Assembly (NCBI RefSeq): GCF_039530945.1
Contig: NZ_BAAAPC010000001.1
Span: 248,001-312,000, forward strand
From: Nocardiopsis_C rhodophaea
GTDB lineage: Bacteria > Actinomycetota > Actinomycetes > Streptosporangiales > Streptosporangiaceae
Direction: 5' to 3'
Length of the DNA stretch: 64,000 bases
This document shows positions 57,030 through 64,000 of this stretch, in pieces. The notes under the pieces are model-generated. The model was not told the DNA's origin, did no database searches, and worked only from the letters and a program-made list of their open reading frames with translations. A program made the position numbers and the translations under genes. Every line of letters starts with the position of its first letter. Positions within the stretch are counted from its first letter, which is position 1.

Positions 57030-57191
57030 CTAATCAGCGAGATAGAGGTTTCTGATCTCCAGAGTTCGCTCGTCGTCATTGTCTTGTGACGCACCGACCA
57101 GGCGTTTCAGGTCGGCCGCAAATAATGCGTCACTGAGCTCATCCGATGTCCGCTCTGACTCCGGACGCTCAGGGTATTCATCGGCGGTCAT
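57030..57191 (-). CDS. Small acidic protein
   Basis: 53 residues, starting MTADEYPERPESERTSDEL and ending RTLEIRNLYLAD. AAGGAGG lies 4-5 bases before the ATG at 57191, one of the strongest ribosome-binding sites in the window, which is why I accept so short a gene. It is helical, acidic and without cysteines. It lies 90 bases upstream of the small DUF6879-coupled gene on the same strand and may be the first gene of that operon. No family recognised. Confidence 0.6.
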   Translation of the reverse strand: MTADEYPERPESERTSDELSDALFAADLKRLVGASQDNDDERTLEIRNLYLAD

Positions 57192-57351
57192 ATGACCTCC
57201 TTCCCGGGGCGATCCTGCGCAGACTCGGGGGTCTTTCTACGACCGTAACGGTGTAGGCATTCATTTTGGAGGATTGAGTTCGTCGTCCTCGGATGTTTGG
57301 GTGATGATCCCAGGGGCGCCCGGCCCCCTCCGCCAGGCACCCCTGTGGGAA

Positions 57352-57390
57352 GCCGTGTCCCGGTGCACCCCTCACGCTCCGGGACACGGC
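57352..57390. terminator. Hairpin downstream of the two small genes to its right
   Basis: 12-base perfect arms (57352-57363 and 57379-57390) with a 15-base loop, just past the stop at 57399 of the minus-strand gene. Confidence 0.6.
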
Positions 57391-57398
57391 GGCGTTTC

Positions 57399-57686
57399 TT
57401 ATGCCGTGACCGGCCGGCGCGGATAGGCGCGGGGTCTGGGCCGTGGGGGCAGGACCCTCGGCCGGCGGGCGGAGCGGGCTGCTCGGGCTACCCGGTGTTC
57501 CTGATGGGTCCAGAGCCGGGAAACGAGGAGGAGTTCCAGCGCCTCGGAGGTGGGCGCCTCCAGGAGGCGGGGGTGACCGGGGACCATCGCCCACCAGCGG
57601 TGGGTGTGGGTGCCGTACCAGGCCAGGGCTCCGGGGTAGAGGAGGCGCAGCTGGCGGGCGGTTGCGGCGATCTCGGTCGGGCTCAT
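57399..57686 (-). CDS. Small hypothetical protein with an Arg-rich tail
   Basis: 95 residues. The first ~60 look folded (MSPTEIAATARQLRLLYPG, WYGTHTHRWWAMVPGHPRLLEA) and the last 30 are Arg/Pro-rich. The ATG at 57686 overlaps the stop of the gene upstream (ATGA). The Trp/His-rich middle resembles small proteins found beside anti-sigma-like ATPases and GntR regulators in actinomycete accessory islands. Function unknown. Confidence 0.6.
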   Translation of the reverse strand: MSPTEIAATARQLRLLYPGALAWYGTHTHRWWAMVPGHPRLLEAPTSEALELLLVSRLWTHQEHRVARAARSARRPRVLPPRPRPRAYPRRPVTA

Positions 57687-57982
57687 GTCCGCGGCTCCTC
57701 TCCGGGGAGCGAGACCCAGCTGTGGCCGTGCGCGTCGAGGTGCAGGCCGGAGTGACCAAATGGGCGCACGCATGGCAGGCGCAGCAGCGCGGGGCCGGGG
57801 CGCTCGGGAGTGGCGTCGATGTGGCCACAGGCGTCGCCGAGCCAGTCGGAGACGCGCTGCAGAATGCCGATAGAGGTGGAGCGCGCCCCGCTCAGCCAGC
57901 AGGGGCGGCCCTGGGTGCCCATGGCGATCTGGTCGGCCAGTTCCCGCAGGCGGCGGACCTCCTCGGGGGTGAGGTCGAGCAT
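57683..57982 (-). CDS. Small hypothetical protein
   Basis: 99 residues from the ATG at 57982 (MLDLTPEEVRRLRELADQI). It includes GILQRVSDWLGDACGHIDATP, then a Cys/His-containing part, CVRPFGHSGLHLDAHGHSWV, that could bind a metal. It is coupled to the following gene by an ATGA overlap. No known family; part of the same accessory module. Confidence 0.6.
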   Translation of the reverse strand: MLDLTPEEVRRLRELADQIAMGTQGRPCWLSGARSTSIGILQRVSDWLGDACGHIDATPERPGPALLRLPCVRPFGHSGLHLDAHGHSWVSLPGEEPRT

Positions 57983-58182
57983 CAAGCCACCGCCCCCGCC
58001 ATGCACGGGTGGAAGAGAGGGGCGTAGGGGCGGATCCGCGCCGCCCGACCGCGAATGGCCCGTGGCGGCGGTGGTTCGGGGGGTCGGAGGACGAGGAGGA
58101 CGAGGAGGACGAACGTCCGGATGAGTCGCATGAGCGAGCTCCTCGGGAGTTATGCCGGATGGGAGGTCCAGTGCGTGGGAAC

Positions 58183-58548
58183 TTAGGGAATGCGGATCGA
58201 CCTGATGACGGCCCAGGTTGTGCAGTTGCCGGAGCGATGTCGAACAGATCCGATGCGGTCAGCGATCGCGGAAGCCAGGCCAAGCCCGTTGACGACGTGA
58301 TCGTCACCGCCGCCGTCGAGGCGCGGGTGCCGTCCGCGCAGGTCCTGTATCTCGATGCGGATATCGCCGGTGTCGATGAGCCGAAGGGTGATGTCTCCGC
58401 TGCTCGCCCGGATGGCGCTGGTCAGCAGCTCTGAGACGACCAGCTCCACATCGTCGAGGCGATCGAAACCGGGAAGGAGACCGCACACTCCACGCCGGAC
58501 CGCGGGCACCATGGCGGCCTTCGCCGGAACGGTGATCGTCTCCTCCAT
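58183..58548 (-). CDS. Anti-sigma-factor-like ATP-binding protein (HATPase, RsbW-type)
   Basis: 121 residues. The N box is in LDDVELVVSELLTSAIRASSG; later VEIQDLRG-like and NGLGLASAIADRIG stretches correspond to the G boxes. The usual Asn of the N box (SELVTNAI) is Ser here, so ATP/Mg binding may be weakened. The ATG at 58548 was chosen because GGAG lies about 6 bases upstream. It is divergent from a GntR regulator with a palindromic operator between them, an arrangement common in streptomycete-type accessory loci. Confidence 0.8.
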   Translation of the reverse strand: MEETITVPAKAAMVPAVRRGVCGLLPGFDRLDDVELVVSELLTSAIRASSGDITLRLIDTGDIRIEIQDLRGRHPRLDGGGDDHVVNGLGLASAIADRIGSVRHRSGNCTTWAVIRSIRIP

Positions 58549-58567
58549 GACCCGCTCCATCAGATCA

Positions 58568-58596
58568 GCACGTACAAGTTATTAAGTTGTACGTGC
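58568..58596. promoter_or_regulatory. Palindromic operator in a divergent promoter
   Basis: Perfect 10-base arms GCACGTACAA (58568-58577) and TTGTACGTGC (58587-58596) around a 9-base A+T-rich centre. Further GCACGTGCA / TTCGTGCAA half-like sites follow up to 58640. It is a likely binding site for the GntR protein encoded at 58664. Confidence 0.65.
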
Positions 58597-58663
58597 AGCT
58601 TGTTTCGGCACGTGCAGGTTTGTCAAGCTGTTCGTGCAAATCGGGTTCAATCGAGGAGTGCAC

Positions 58664-59413
58664 GTGACCCGCCCGACCTACCAGCGCATAGCTGATGAAC
58701 TGCGGCAACGCATCCTTGGGGGCACGTATGGCCCCGGAGACAGACTTCCCTCACGGCAGGCGTTGGCCAGCGAGTTCGCTGTCGGGCCACGCGTCGCAGC
58801 CGATGCCATCCAGCAACTCGTGGCTGAGGGCTACGTGGTGTCACGAACGGGATCGGGTACCTACGTGCGTCGCCGCCCGGCACTCCGTCGTCTCACACGT
58901 TCCTGGTACCGGGAGTCTCGCGATGGTTCGCCTTTCCGGGCTGATATGGCGGCACAAGCGGTCCGCGGCGGCTGGGAGGCGACATCCGAGCCGGTATCGG
59001 CGCCCGAGGACATCGCGGAAAGACTGGCTCTGGATGCCGGCGCCGAGGTGATGCGGACGGTGTACACGTTCACGGGTGATGGCGAACCGGTCATGCTCTC
59101 CACGTCGTATGAGCCCTTGGAACTGACCCGAGGCACGGCCATTGTCCTTCCGGAAGACGGTGTACATGCTGGGCGCGGCGTGGTGGAACGGATGCGGACG
59201 ATCGGTCATCGCATCGTCCACGCGTCGGAGATTGTCACCGCGAGATCGGCTGGACGTGAAGAGACGGAGCGTCTCGGTATCGGCCCCGGCACGGTGGTGA
59301 TGGTGATCCAGCGGACGTACTTCACCGAGGAGCGCCCGGTGGAGACGGCCGACATCGTAGTGCCCACGGACCGCTATGAACTCGCCTACACGATCCCGGT
59401 CGAGCAGGACTGA
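58664..59413 (+). CDS. GntR-family regulator, HutC/UTRA subgroup
   Basis: 249 residues. The winged helix reads TYQRIADELRQRILGGTYGPGDRLPSRQALASEF in register at 4-37 and ends with GYVVSRTGSGTYV. The UTRA effector domain follows (EVMRTVYTFTGDGEPVMLSTSYEP, GTVVMVIQRTYFTEERPVETADIVVP). The GTG at 58664 has GAGGAG five bases upstream. It probably represses itself and the divergent ATPase gene through the palindromic site. A second HutC-type regulator lies at 61846. Confidence 0.9.
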   Translation: MTRPTYQRIADELRQRILGGTYGPGDRLPSRQALASEFAVGPRVAADAIQQLVAEGYVVSRTGSGTYVRRRPALRRLTRSWYRESRDGSPFRADMAAQAVRGGWEATSEPVSAPEDIAERLALDAGAEVMRTVYTFTGDGEPVMLSTSYEPLELTRGTAIVLPEDGVHAGRGVVERMRTIGHRIVHASEIVTARSAGREETERLGIGPGTVVMVIQRTYFTEERPVETADIVVPTDRYELAYTIPVEQD

Positions 59414-59449
59414 CGGCATGCAGAACGGCCCCGCCTGAGCAGGGCCGTC

Positions 59450-59830
59450 GCACTCGCGCAGCTTCGGGTCAGCGCCGAACTTCGCCACCGCCCCCGGACG
59501 ACGATCTCGAAGCGGTGCGCGCGCCGCTGATCCTCGTCGAAGCCGCACACCGACCGGCCCAGCTGCTTGGCCTCACCGGGGCTCGCCGCCGCCACGATCC
59601 GGTCGGCCGTTGCGCCGTCCCCGAGCAGCCGCGCCTTTTCGGCCATCATCCAGTGCTCGGCCGTGGCGGATTCAATATCCTCGATGGTGAACGGCGCCGC
59701 CCGCCACTGGCTCCGGCACCCCGGACCCACCGAGCTGTCGCGCCGTGGCGGTTTCCCCACAAAAACAGGTACGTCGGCCGCTGCCCCGCTCGATCAGGGC
59801 ACGCAGTTCGGAAACCGAAGAGGCGGGCAT
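59450..59830 (-). pseudogene. NADAR-family pseudogene with several frameshifts
   Basis: Family segments are spread over three frames: SSVSELRALIERG (ending near 59777), then YLFLWGNRHG (about 59771-59742), then AAPFTIEDIESATAEHWMMAEKARLLGDG through HRFEIVVRG (about 59700-59491). AVAKFGADPKLRE follows from 59491 in yet another frame, consistent with loss of one G in a G run. The C-terminal ~30 residues of the family are missing. NADAR proteins act on ADP-ribose or riboflavin intermediates. This copy is not functional unless sequencing errors are responsible. Confidence 0.78.
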
Positions 59831-60049
59831 CGGAGCTGTCGGCGCCGGAGGGGCGGCAAACGGAGCGGTCGGGCAAGCGCTGGCGATGCCGCACCCCCGT
59901 GGCAATCACCTCCGGGATTTCCCTGGCTAACTGGCGGGTGAGAGCTTCTTCCCGGTGACGTCGCAGAAGGCCTCGTGCGTCCGGGAGTGGCCAAGTTCGC
60001 TCTCCCATTCGCGCCCATTCCAGGGAACTGCGCTGCTTTACTGGGGATC

Positions 60050-61843
60050 ATGGGCGAGCGTTGGCAAGATCGGTTCCGTGCGAGCAGGGTCAGTCTCCCA
60101 TCCTGGGCCAGAGAAGCCCCCGACCATTCGATGTTCTGCAGCAACGCCAGCGGCACCTGGGAGATCTACACCTGGGACCGGGCCACCGGCGAGCAGCGCC
60201 AGGTGACCAAGCGCCACCACGGCACCAGGTCGGGCACCCTCGACCCCACCGGAGCCTGGGTCTGGTGGTTCGACGACACCGACGGCGACGAGTTCGGCGT
60301 CTGGCGGCGGCAGCCGTTCCGGGGAGGCCCCGACGCCCCGGCCATCCCCGGGCTGCCCCCCTCCTACATCGGCGGGCTCGCGCTCGGCGCGTCGGGGCTG
60401 GCCCTCGTCGGCCGGTCCACGGACGACGGCTTCAGCGTCCACCTCAGCCGCCCCGGCACACAGCCGCGCACCGTCTACTCCCACCGCCAGGAGGGCTGGA
60501 TCTCCGACCTTTCGCGCGACGAGTCCCTCTTCGTCATCGGCCACAGCGAGCACGGCGACAGCCGCCACATGGCCGTACGGGTCCTGCGCCTCCTCCCCGA
60601 CGGCACCACCGAGACCGTCGCCGACCTGTGGGACGGCCCCGGCCGCGATCTCACCCCCGTGGGCTTCGCCCCCAACGACCACCGGCTGCTGGTCCTGCAC
60701 GAGCGCCACGAACGTGTGGAACCGCTGATCTGGGACCCGCTTGCCGGCACCGAGCAGGAGATCCCCCTCGACCTGCCTGGCGAGCTCTCCGCCGGGTGGA
60801 CGCCCGACGGAACGTCCCTGCTGATCTCCCAGGACTACCAGGCACGCAGCCGCGTCCACCGCCACGACCTCGCCACCGGCGCGACGACCCCGCTGGACAT
60901 CCCCCGCGGCCTGGTCTCCGAAGCCGCGGCCCGCCCCGATGGCACGGTCGAGTACGCCTGGTCAAGCTCCGAGCATCCTCCGGTGGTCCGCGACACCACC
61001 GGCGCCACCATCCTGGCCCCGCCCGGCCCGAGCTCACCGCCCTCCGTCCCGGTCCGCGACGTCACCGTCCCGGGGCCGGGCGGCGACATCCACGCGCTCG
61101 TGTCCGTACCCTCCGACACCGCCACCCCGCTGCCCACCGTCTTCACCGTGCACGGCGGCCCGGAGGCCCATGACGTCGACGCCTTCGCCGCCGACGTCGC
61201 CGCCTGGGTCGACCACGGCTTCGCCGTCGTCCGGGTCAACTACCGCGGCTCCACCGGGTACGGCACCGCCTGGCGCGACGCCCTGGAGAACCGTGTCGGG
61301 CTCACCGAGCTGGAGGACATCAAGGCGGTCCGCGACTGGTCGGTGGCCTCCGGCCTGGCCGACCCCGACCGCCTGGTGCTGGAGGGCGGCTCCTGGGGCG
61401 GCTACCTCACCCTCCTCGGTCTGGGTCTGTACCCCGAGGACTGGAGCCTGGGCATCGCGGCGATGCCGATCGCCGACTACGTCGCCTCGTATGCCGACCA
61501 GATGGAGGCGCTGTGCGCCTTCGACCGCTCGATGTTCGGGGGCTCGCCCGACGAAGTCCCCGACCTGTACCGCCGCTCCTCGCCCATCACCTACGTGGAG
61601 AACGTAACGGCTCCCGTCCTCATCCTCGCGGGAGAGAACGACCCTCGCTGCCCCATCCGGCAGATCGACAACTACATCACCCGCCTCGCCGAGCTCGGCA
61701 AGCCGCACGAGATCTACCGGTTTGACGCCGGGCACGGCTCGTTCGTCGTGGAGGAGCAGATTCGCCATATGTCGGCCGAACTGGATTTCGCGCAGAGATT
61801 CACCGGGACCCGCGTGGAAGGGCCGTCACCAAGGACCGCGTAG
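60050..61843 (+). CDS. S9-family prolyl-oligopeptidase-like serine peptidase
   Basis: 597 residues. A beta-propeller-like N-terminal part (to about 340) is followed by an alpha/beta-hydrolase domain. The catalytic triad is visible: Ser448 in GGSWGGYL, Asp531 in GENDPRC and His562 in DAGHGSF. VHGGPEAHD and VNYRGSTGYG form the oxyanion region. There is no signal peptide, so it is cytoplasmic and likely cleaves short or acylated peptides. The ATG at 60050 follows CTGGGG. Its stop is 2 bases from the next start, so a GntR gene is translated with it. Confidence 0.9.
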   Translation: MGERWQDRFRASRVSLPSWAREAPDHSMFCSNASGTWEIYTWDRATGEQRQVTKRHHGTRSGTLDPTGAWVWWFDDTDGDEFGVWRRQPFRGGPDAPAIPGLPPSYIGGLALGASGLALVGRSTDDGFSVHLSRPGTQPRTVYSHRQEGWISDLSRDESLFVIGHSEHGDSRHMAVRVLRLLPDGTTETVADLWDGPGRDLTPVGFAPNDHRLLVLHERHERVEPLIWDPLAGTEQEIPLDLPGELSAGWTPDGTSLLISQDYQARSRVHRHDLATGATTPLDIPRGLVSEAAARPDGTVEYAWSSSEHPPVVRDTTGATILAPPGPSSPPSVPVRDVTVPGPGGDIHALVSVPSDTATPLPTVFTVHGGPEAHDVDAFAADVAAWVDHGFAVVRVNYRGSTGYGTAWRDALENRVGLTELEDIKAVRDWSVASGLADPDRLVLEGGSWGGYLTLLGLGLYPEDWSLGIAAMPIADYVASYADQMEALCAFDRSMFGGSPDEVPDLYRRSSPITYVENVTAPVLILAGENDPRCPIRQIDNYITRLAELGKPHEIYRFDAGHGSFVVEEQIRHMSAELDFAQRFTGTRVEGPSPRTA

Positions 61844-61845
61844 CT

Positions 61846-62577
61846 ATGGCAGGGCAACCGCGCTATCTCTGGCTGGCGGATCAGCTACGCACGCCCATCC
61901 TCAACGGCGAGCTGACCCCCGGTACCCGGCTCCCATCGCGGTCCCGGCTGGCCCGCTCGTATGACGTGAGCGAGCAGGTGTCCCGGCACGCCCTGCGCCT
62001 GCTCGTCAGCGAGGGGCTGGTGGAAGCCCGGCCCGGGTCCGGCTACTACGTCCGGTCCGTGCCGCAGATCCACCGCTTCTCGCGCACCGACCGCTCCTCG
62101 GGGTCGGGCGTGGAGCCGCTGTACCGCCGCGATATCGACACCGTCACCGAGAAGGCGTGCGACCTGGTCTCGCGCCGACTCGCCATCCGCGACGGCGACG
62201 CCGTGTACCGCACGCGCTGCCTGGGCCTCACCGACGGCGTACCGGTGGCCCTGCACACCGCCTGGGAGCCGATGCTGCTCACCCACGGCACGCTGCGCAC
62301 ACCCGCCGACGCCGAGCCCGGGACCAGCGTGCTCGACCGTCTCGGCGCGGCCGGGGTGATCATCGACCGGGTGGTGGAGGAGGTGGGCGTGCGCCCGCTG
62401 CGCGAACCGGAGGCCTCCATGCTCCAGCTCGCCGCGGGCCTGCCGGTCCTGGTGGTGGAGCGCACCCACTACAACGGGCAGCGCCCGGTGGAGACCTCCG
62501 ACCTGGTGGGCTCGGTCGACCACTGCCGCCTGCTGTACCGGCTCAGTCTCGCCCGCACACCGCGCAAGGGGCGGTGA
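61846..62577 (+). CDS. GntR-family regulator, HutC/UTRA subgroup
   Basis: 243 residues. The winged helix reads YLWLADQLRTPILNGELTPGTRLPSRSRLARSYDVSEQVSRHALRLL in register. The UTRA domain contains AVYRTRCLGLTDGVPVALHTAWEP and LPVLVVERTHYNGQRPVETSDLVG. The ATG at 61846 directly follows the peptidase stop (2-base gap), implying coupling and probably control of that operon. The ligand is unknown. Confidence 0.92.
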   Translation: MAGQPRYLWLADQLRTPILNGELTPGTRLPSRSRLARSYDVSEQVSRHALRLLVSEGLVEARPGSGYYVRSVPQIHRFSRTDRSSGSGVEPLYRRDIDTVTEKACDLVSRRLAIRDGDAVYRTRCLGLTDGVPVALHTAWEPMLLTHGTLRTPADAEPGTSVLDRLGAAGVIIDRVVEEVGVRPLREPEASMLQLAAGLPVLVVERTHYNGQRPVETSDLVGSVDHCRLLYRLSLARTPRKGR

Positions 62578-62719
62578 CGGATCTTTTTCGCGATGGCCAC
62601 GGGGATTCCGTCGGAAACCAGACGTGGGTGTTCATGGGTTGCCGCACCAGACACGAACGATCACCGACGCGTTCCGTCGGATTCCCCGTGATCACCGCCG
62701 AAGGGAGAGTGGGGCACGC

Positions 62720-62767
62720 ACGGCGGCGGCCGGGGCTCCCCGTGCGGGGAGCCCCGGCCGCCGCCGT
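62720..62767. terminator. Bidirectional terminator
   Basis: A perfect 22-base inverted repeat (62720-62741 and 62746-62767) with a GTGC loop, between the convergent GntR and aspartate-semialdehyde dehydrogenase genes. Confidence 0.8.
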
Positions 62768-62796
62768 CGCTGACCGCCCGCGTGGGGCGGGGTCGC

Positions 62797-63858
62797 CTAG
62801 CCCTGGATGAACTCCTGGGCCACGACCTCCGCGATCTGGGCGGTGTTCAGCGCGGCGCCCTTGCGCAGGTTGTCGCCGCACAGGAACAGGTCGAGCGACG
62901 CGGGGTCGTCGAGCGAGCGGCGGATGCGGCCGACCCAGGTGGGGTCGGTTCCCACGACATCGGCCGGGGTCGGGAACTCGCCCGCGGCCGGGTCGTCCTG
63001 GACCACCACGCCCGGCGCCGAAGCCAGCGCCTCACGGGCCGCCGCGGCGTCCACCTCCTGGGCGAAGGTGGCGTGCACGGCCAGCGCGTGGGTGGTGACG
63101 ACGGGGACGCGGACGCAGGTGGCCGAGACCCGCAGCTCGGGCAGGCCCAGGATCTTCCGCGACTCGTTGCGGACCTTCAGCTCCTCCGAGGAGTATCCGT
63201 CGTCCTTGAGCGACCCGGCCCACGGCACCACGTTCATCGCGAGCGGCGCCGGGAACGGGCCGAGCTCGCCCACGGCGGCGCGCACGTCGCCGGCGCGGGT
63301 GCCCAGGGTGCGGTCGGTGGCGGCCTTCTCGATCTGGTCGTGCAGGGTGTCGATGCCCTCCTGGCCGGCGCCCGAGGCCGCCTGGTAGGAGGCCACGACC
63401 AGGTCGGTCAGACCGTAGGCGCGGTGCAGCACACCCATGGCGACGATCATCGACAGCGTGGTGCAGTTCGGGTTGCTGATGATGCCGCGCGGGCGGTTGC
63501 GCGTCTGATCGGCGTTAACCTCGGGCACGACAAGCGGGACATCGGGGTCCATCCGGAACGCTCCGGAGTTGTCCACGGCCACCGCGCCGCGCTCGGCGGC
63601 GATCGGCGCCCACTGCTTGGACACCTCGTCGGGGACGTCGAACATCGCGACGTCGACACCGTCGAAGACCTCCGGCGCCAGCGCTTGCACCTCGACCTCC
63701 TCACCGCGGACGGTGAGGCGCTTGCCGGCCGAGCGCGGAGAGGCGATCAGCCGGATCTCGCCCCACACGTTCTCCCGGGTGGAGAGGATGTCGAGCATGA
63801 CGGTGCCCACGGCACCGGTGGCACCGACGATGGCGAGGGTGGGGAGACGGTTGCTCAT
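62797..63858 (-). CDS. asd: Aspartate-semialdehyde dehydrogenase
   Basis: 353 residues. It reduces aspartyl phosphate to aspartate semialdehyde for Lys, Met, Thr and diaminopimelate. The NADP loop is IVGATGAVG at 10-18, the catalytic Cys132 lies in SNPNCTT, and ESRKILGLPELRVSATCVRVPV holds the substrate-binding Arg and His partners. Length is normal. ATG 63858 overlaps the aspartokinase stop (ATGA), the usual actinobacterial ask-asd operon. A housekeeping gene outside the biosynthetic clusters. Confidence 0.96.
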   Translation of the reverse strand: MSNRLPTLAIVGATGAVGTVMLDILSTRENVWGEIRLIASPRSAGKRLTVRGEEVEVQALAPEVFDGVDVAMFDVPDEVSKQWAPIAAERGAVAVDNSGAFRMDPDVPLVVPEVNADQTRNRPRGIISNPNCTTLSMIVAMGVLHRAYGLTDLVVASYQAASGAGQEGIDTLHDQIEKAATDRTLGTRAGDVRAAVGELGPFPAPLAMNVVPWAGSLKDDGYSSEELKVRNESRKILGLPELRVSATCVRVPVVTTHALAVHATFAQEVDAAAAREALASAPGVVVQDDPAAGEFPTPADVVGTDPTWVGRIRRSLDDPASLDLFLCGDNLRKGAALNTAQIAEVVAQEFIQG

Positions 63859-64000
63859 CGGCCGGTACCTCCGTAGACGACGGCCTCGACCTGGTCGGCG
63901 TCGAGTTCGAACTCGCTGTGTGCGGCCGCGACGGCCGTGTCGATCTGGTCCTGCTCCACGATGACCGAGATGCGGATCTCCGAGGTGGAGATCATCTCGA
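63855..64000 (-). CDS. Aspartokinase, C-terminal fragment (runs off the window)
   Basis: The last 48 codons are visible: SEIRISVIVEQDQ and HSEFELDADQVEAVVYGGTGR, matching the end of the regulatory ACT domain of actinobacterial aspartokinase. It phosphorylates aspartate and is normally feedback-inhibited by lysine plus threonine. The stop overlaps the asd start. The catalytic part lies beyond the right edge. Confidence 0.88.
   Translation of the reverse strand, partial: EMISTSEIRISVIVEQDQIDTAVAAAHSEFELDADQVEAVVYGGTGR

Noticed and set aside
59945..60049. Minus-strand 30-residue stretch ending in CDVTGKKLSPAS
   Set aside because: It looks like a protein C-terminus but has an in-frame stop shortly upstream and no start codon. 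At most a relic, too short to call.

Overview
The window is very GC-rich with short intergenic spaces, many GTG/ATGA-coupled starts, purine-rich Shine-Dalgarno sites and actinomycete-typical families: SARP and LuxR regulators, GntR/UTRA regulators, NB-ARC-TPR proteins, DUF6879, a split PDH operon and an ask-asd pair. I infer a filamentous actinomycete, possibly Nocardiopsaceae; the genus cannot be settled from sequence alone. I saw no rRNA, tRNA, CRISPR array or intact insertion sequence.

Left part (1-13.1 kb): the edge of an aryl-polyketide cluster. An aryl-acid AMP ligase (running off the left edge) and a 1720-residue iterative type I PKS of the 6-methylsalicylate type lie on the minus strand. 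They are divergent from a quinone-oxidoreductase-like gene and an MFS exporter. A secreted I36-type protein, a second MFS exporter and a LysR regulator follow. From 13.4 to 16.6 kb there is a SulP anion transporter, about 1.1 kb with no convincing gene, and a secreted protein.

Middle part (16.8-36.9 kb): what looks like a tryptophan-derived metabolite cluster. One tightly coupled plus-strand operon encodes a fusion of a kynurenine-3-monooxygenase-like flavoenzyme with a PLP decarboxylase, a P450, TrpE, TrpG, TrpD, TrpB, TrpA and a class II DAHP synthase, with no trpC or trpF. The TrpE has lost the Ser of the LLES feedback motif. Tailoring genes follow: a glutathionyl-hydroquinone-reductase-like protein, a DszC/XiaF-like flavin monooxygenase, an aldo-keto reductase, an MFS exporter, a WrbA-like protein, an O-methyltransferase, an HpaC-like flavin reductase and a DesK-like histidine kinase.

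RiPP part (37-43.8 kb): a SARP regulator with an altered P-loop is divergent from a three-gene azol(in)e-peptide operon. This holds an 86-residue precursor with a Thr/Cys-rich stretch, a fused E1-like/YcaO cyclodehydratase, and a SagB-type oxidoreductase that appears to lack the catalytic Lys-Tyr pair. A DesR-like response regulator closes the block. The kinase and response regulator bracket the SARP and RiPP genes, so the alkaloid and RiPP genes may be co-controlled.

Right part (44-64 kb): housekeeping and accessory genes. These are a DUF2752 membrane protein, an S4 RNA-binding protein, a PAP2 phosphatase, a GntR regulator next to pdhABC, a degenerate Nudix protein and an imine-reductase remnant. 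An accessory island of NB-ARC-TPR, DUF6879, small proteins, an anti-sigma-like ATPase and GntR genes follows, then a NADAR pseudogene, an S9 peptidase coupled to a GntR regulator, and the end of an ask-asd operon.
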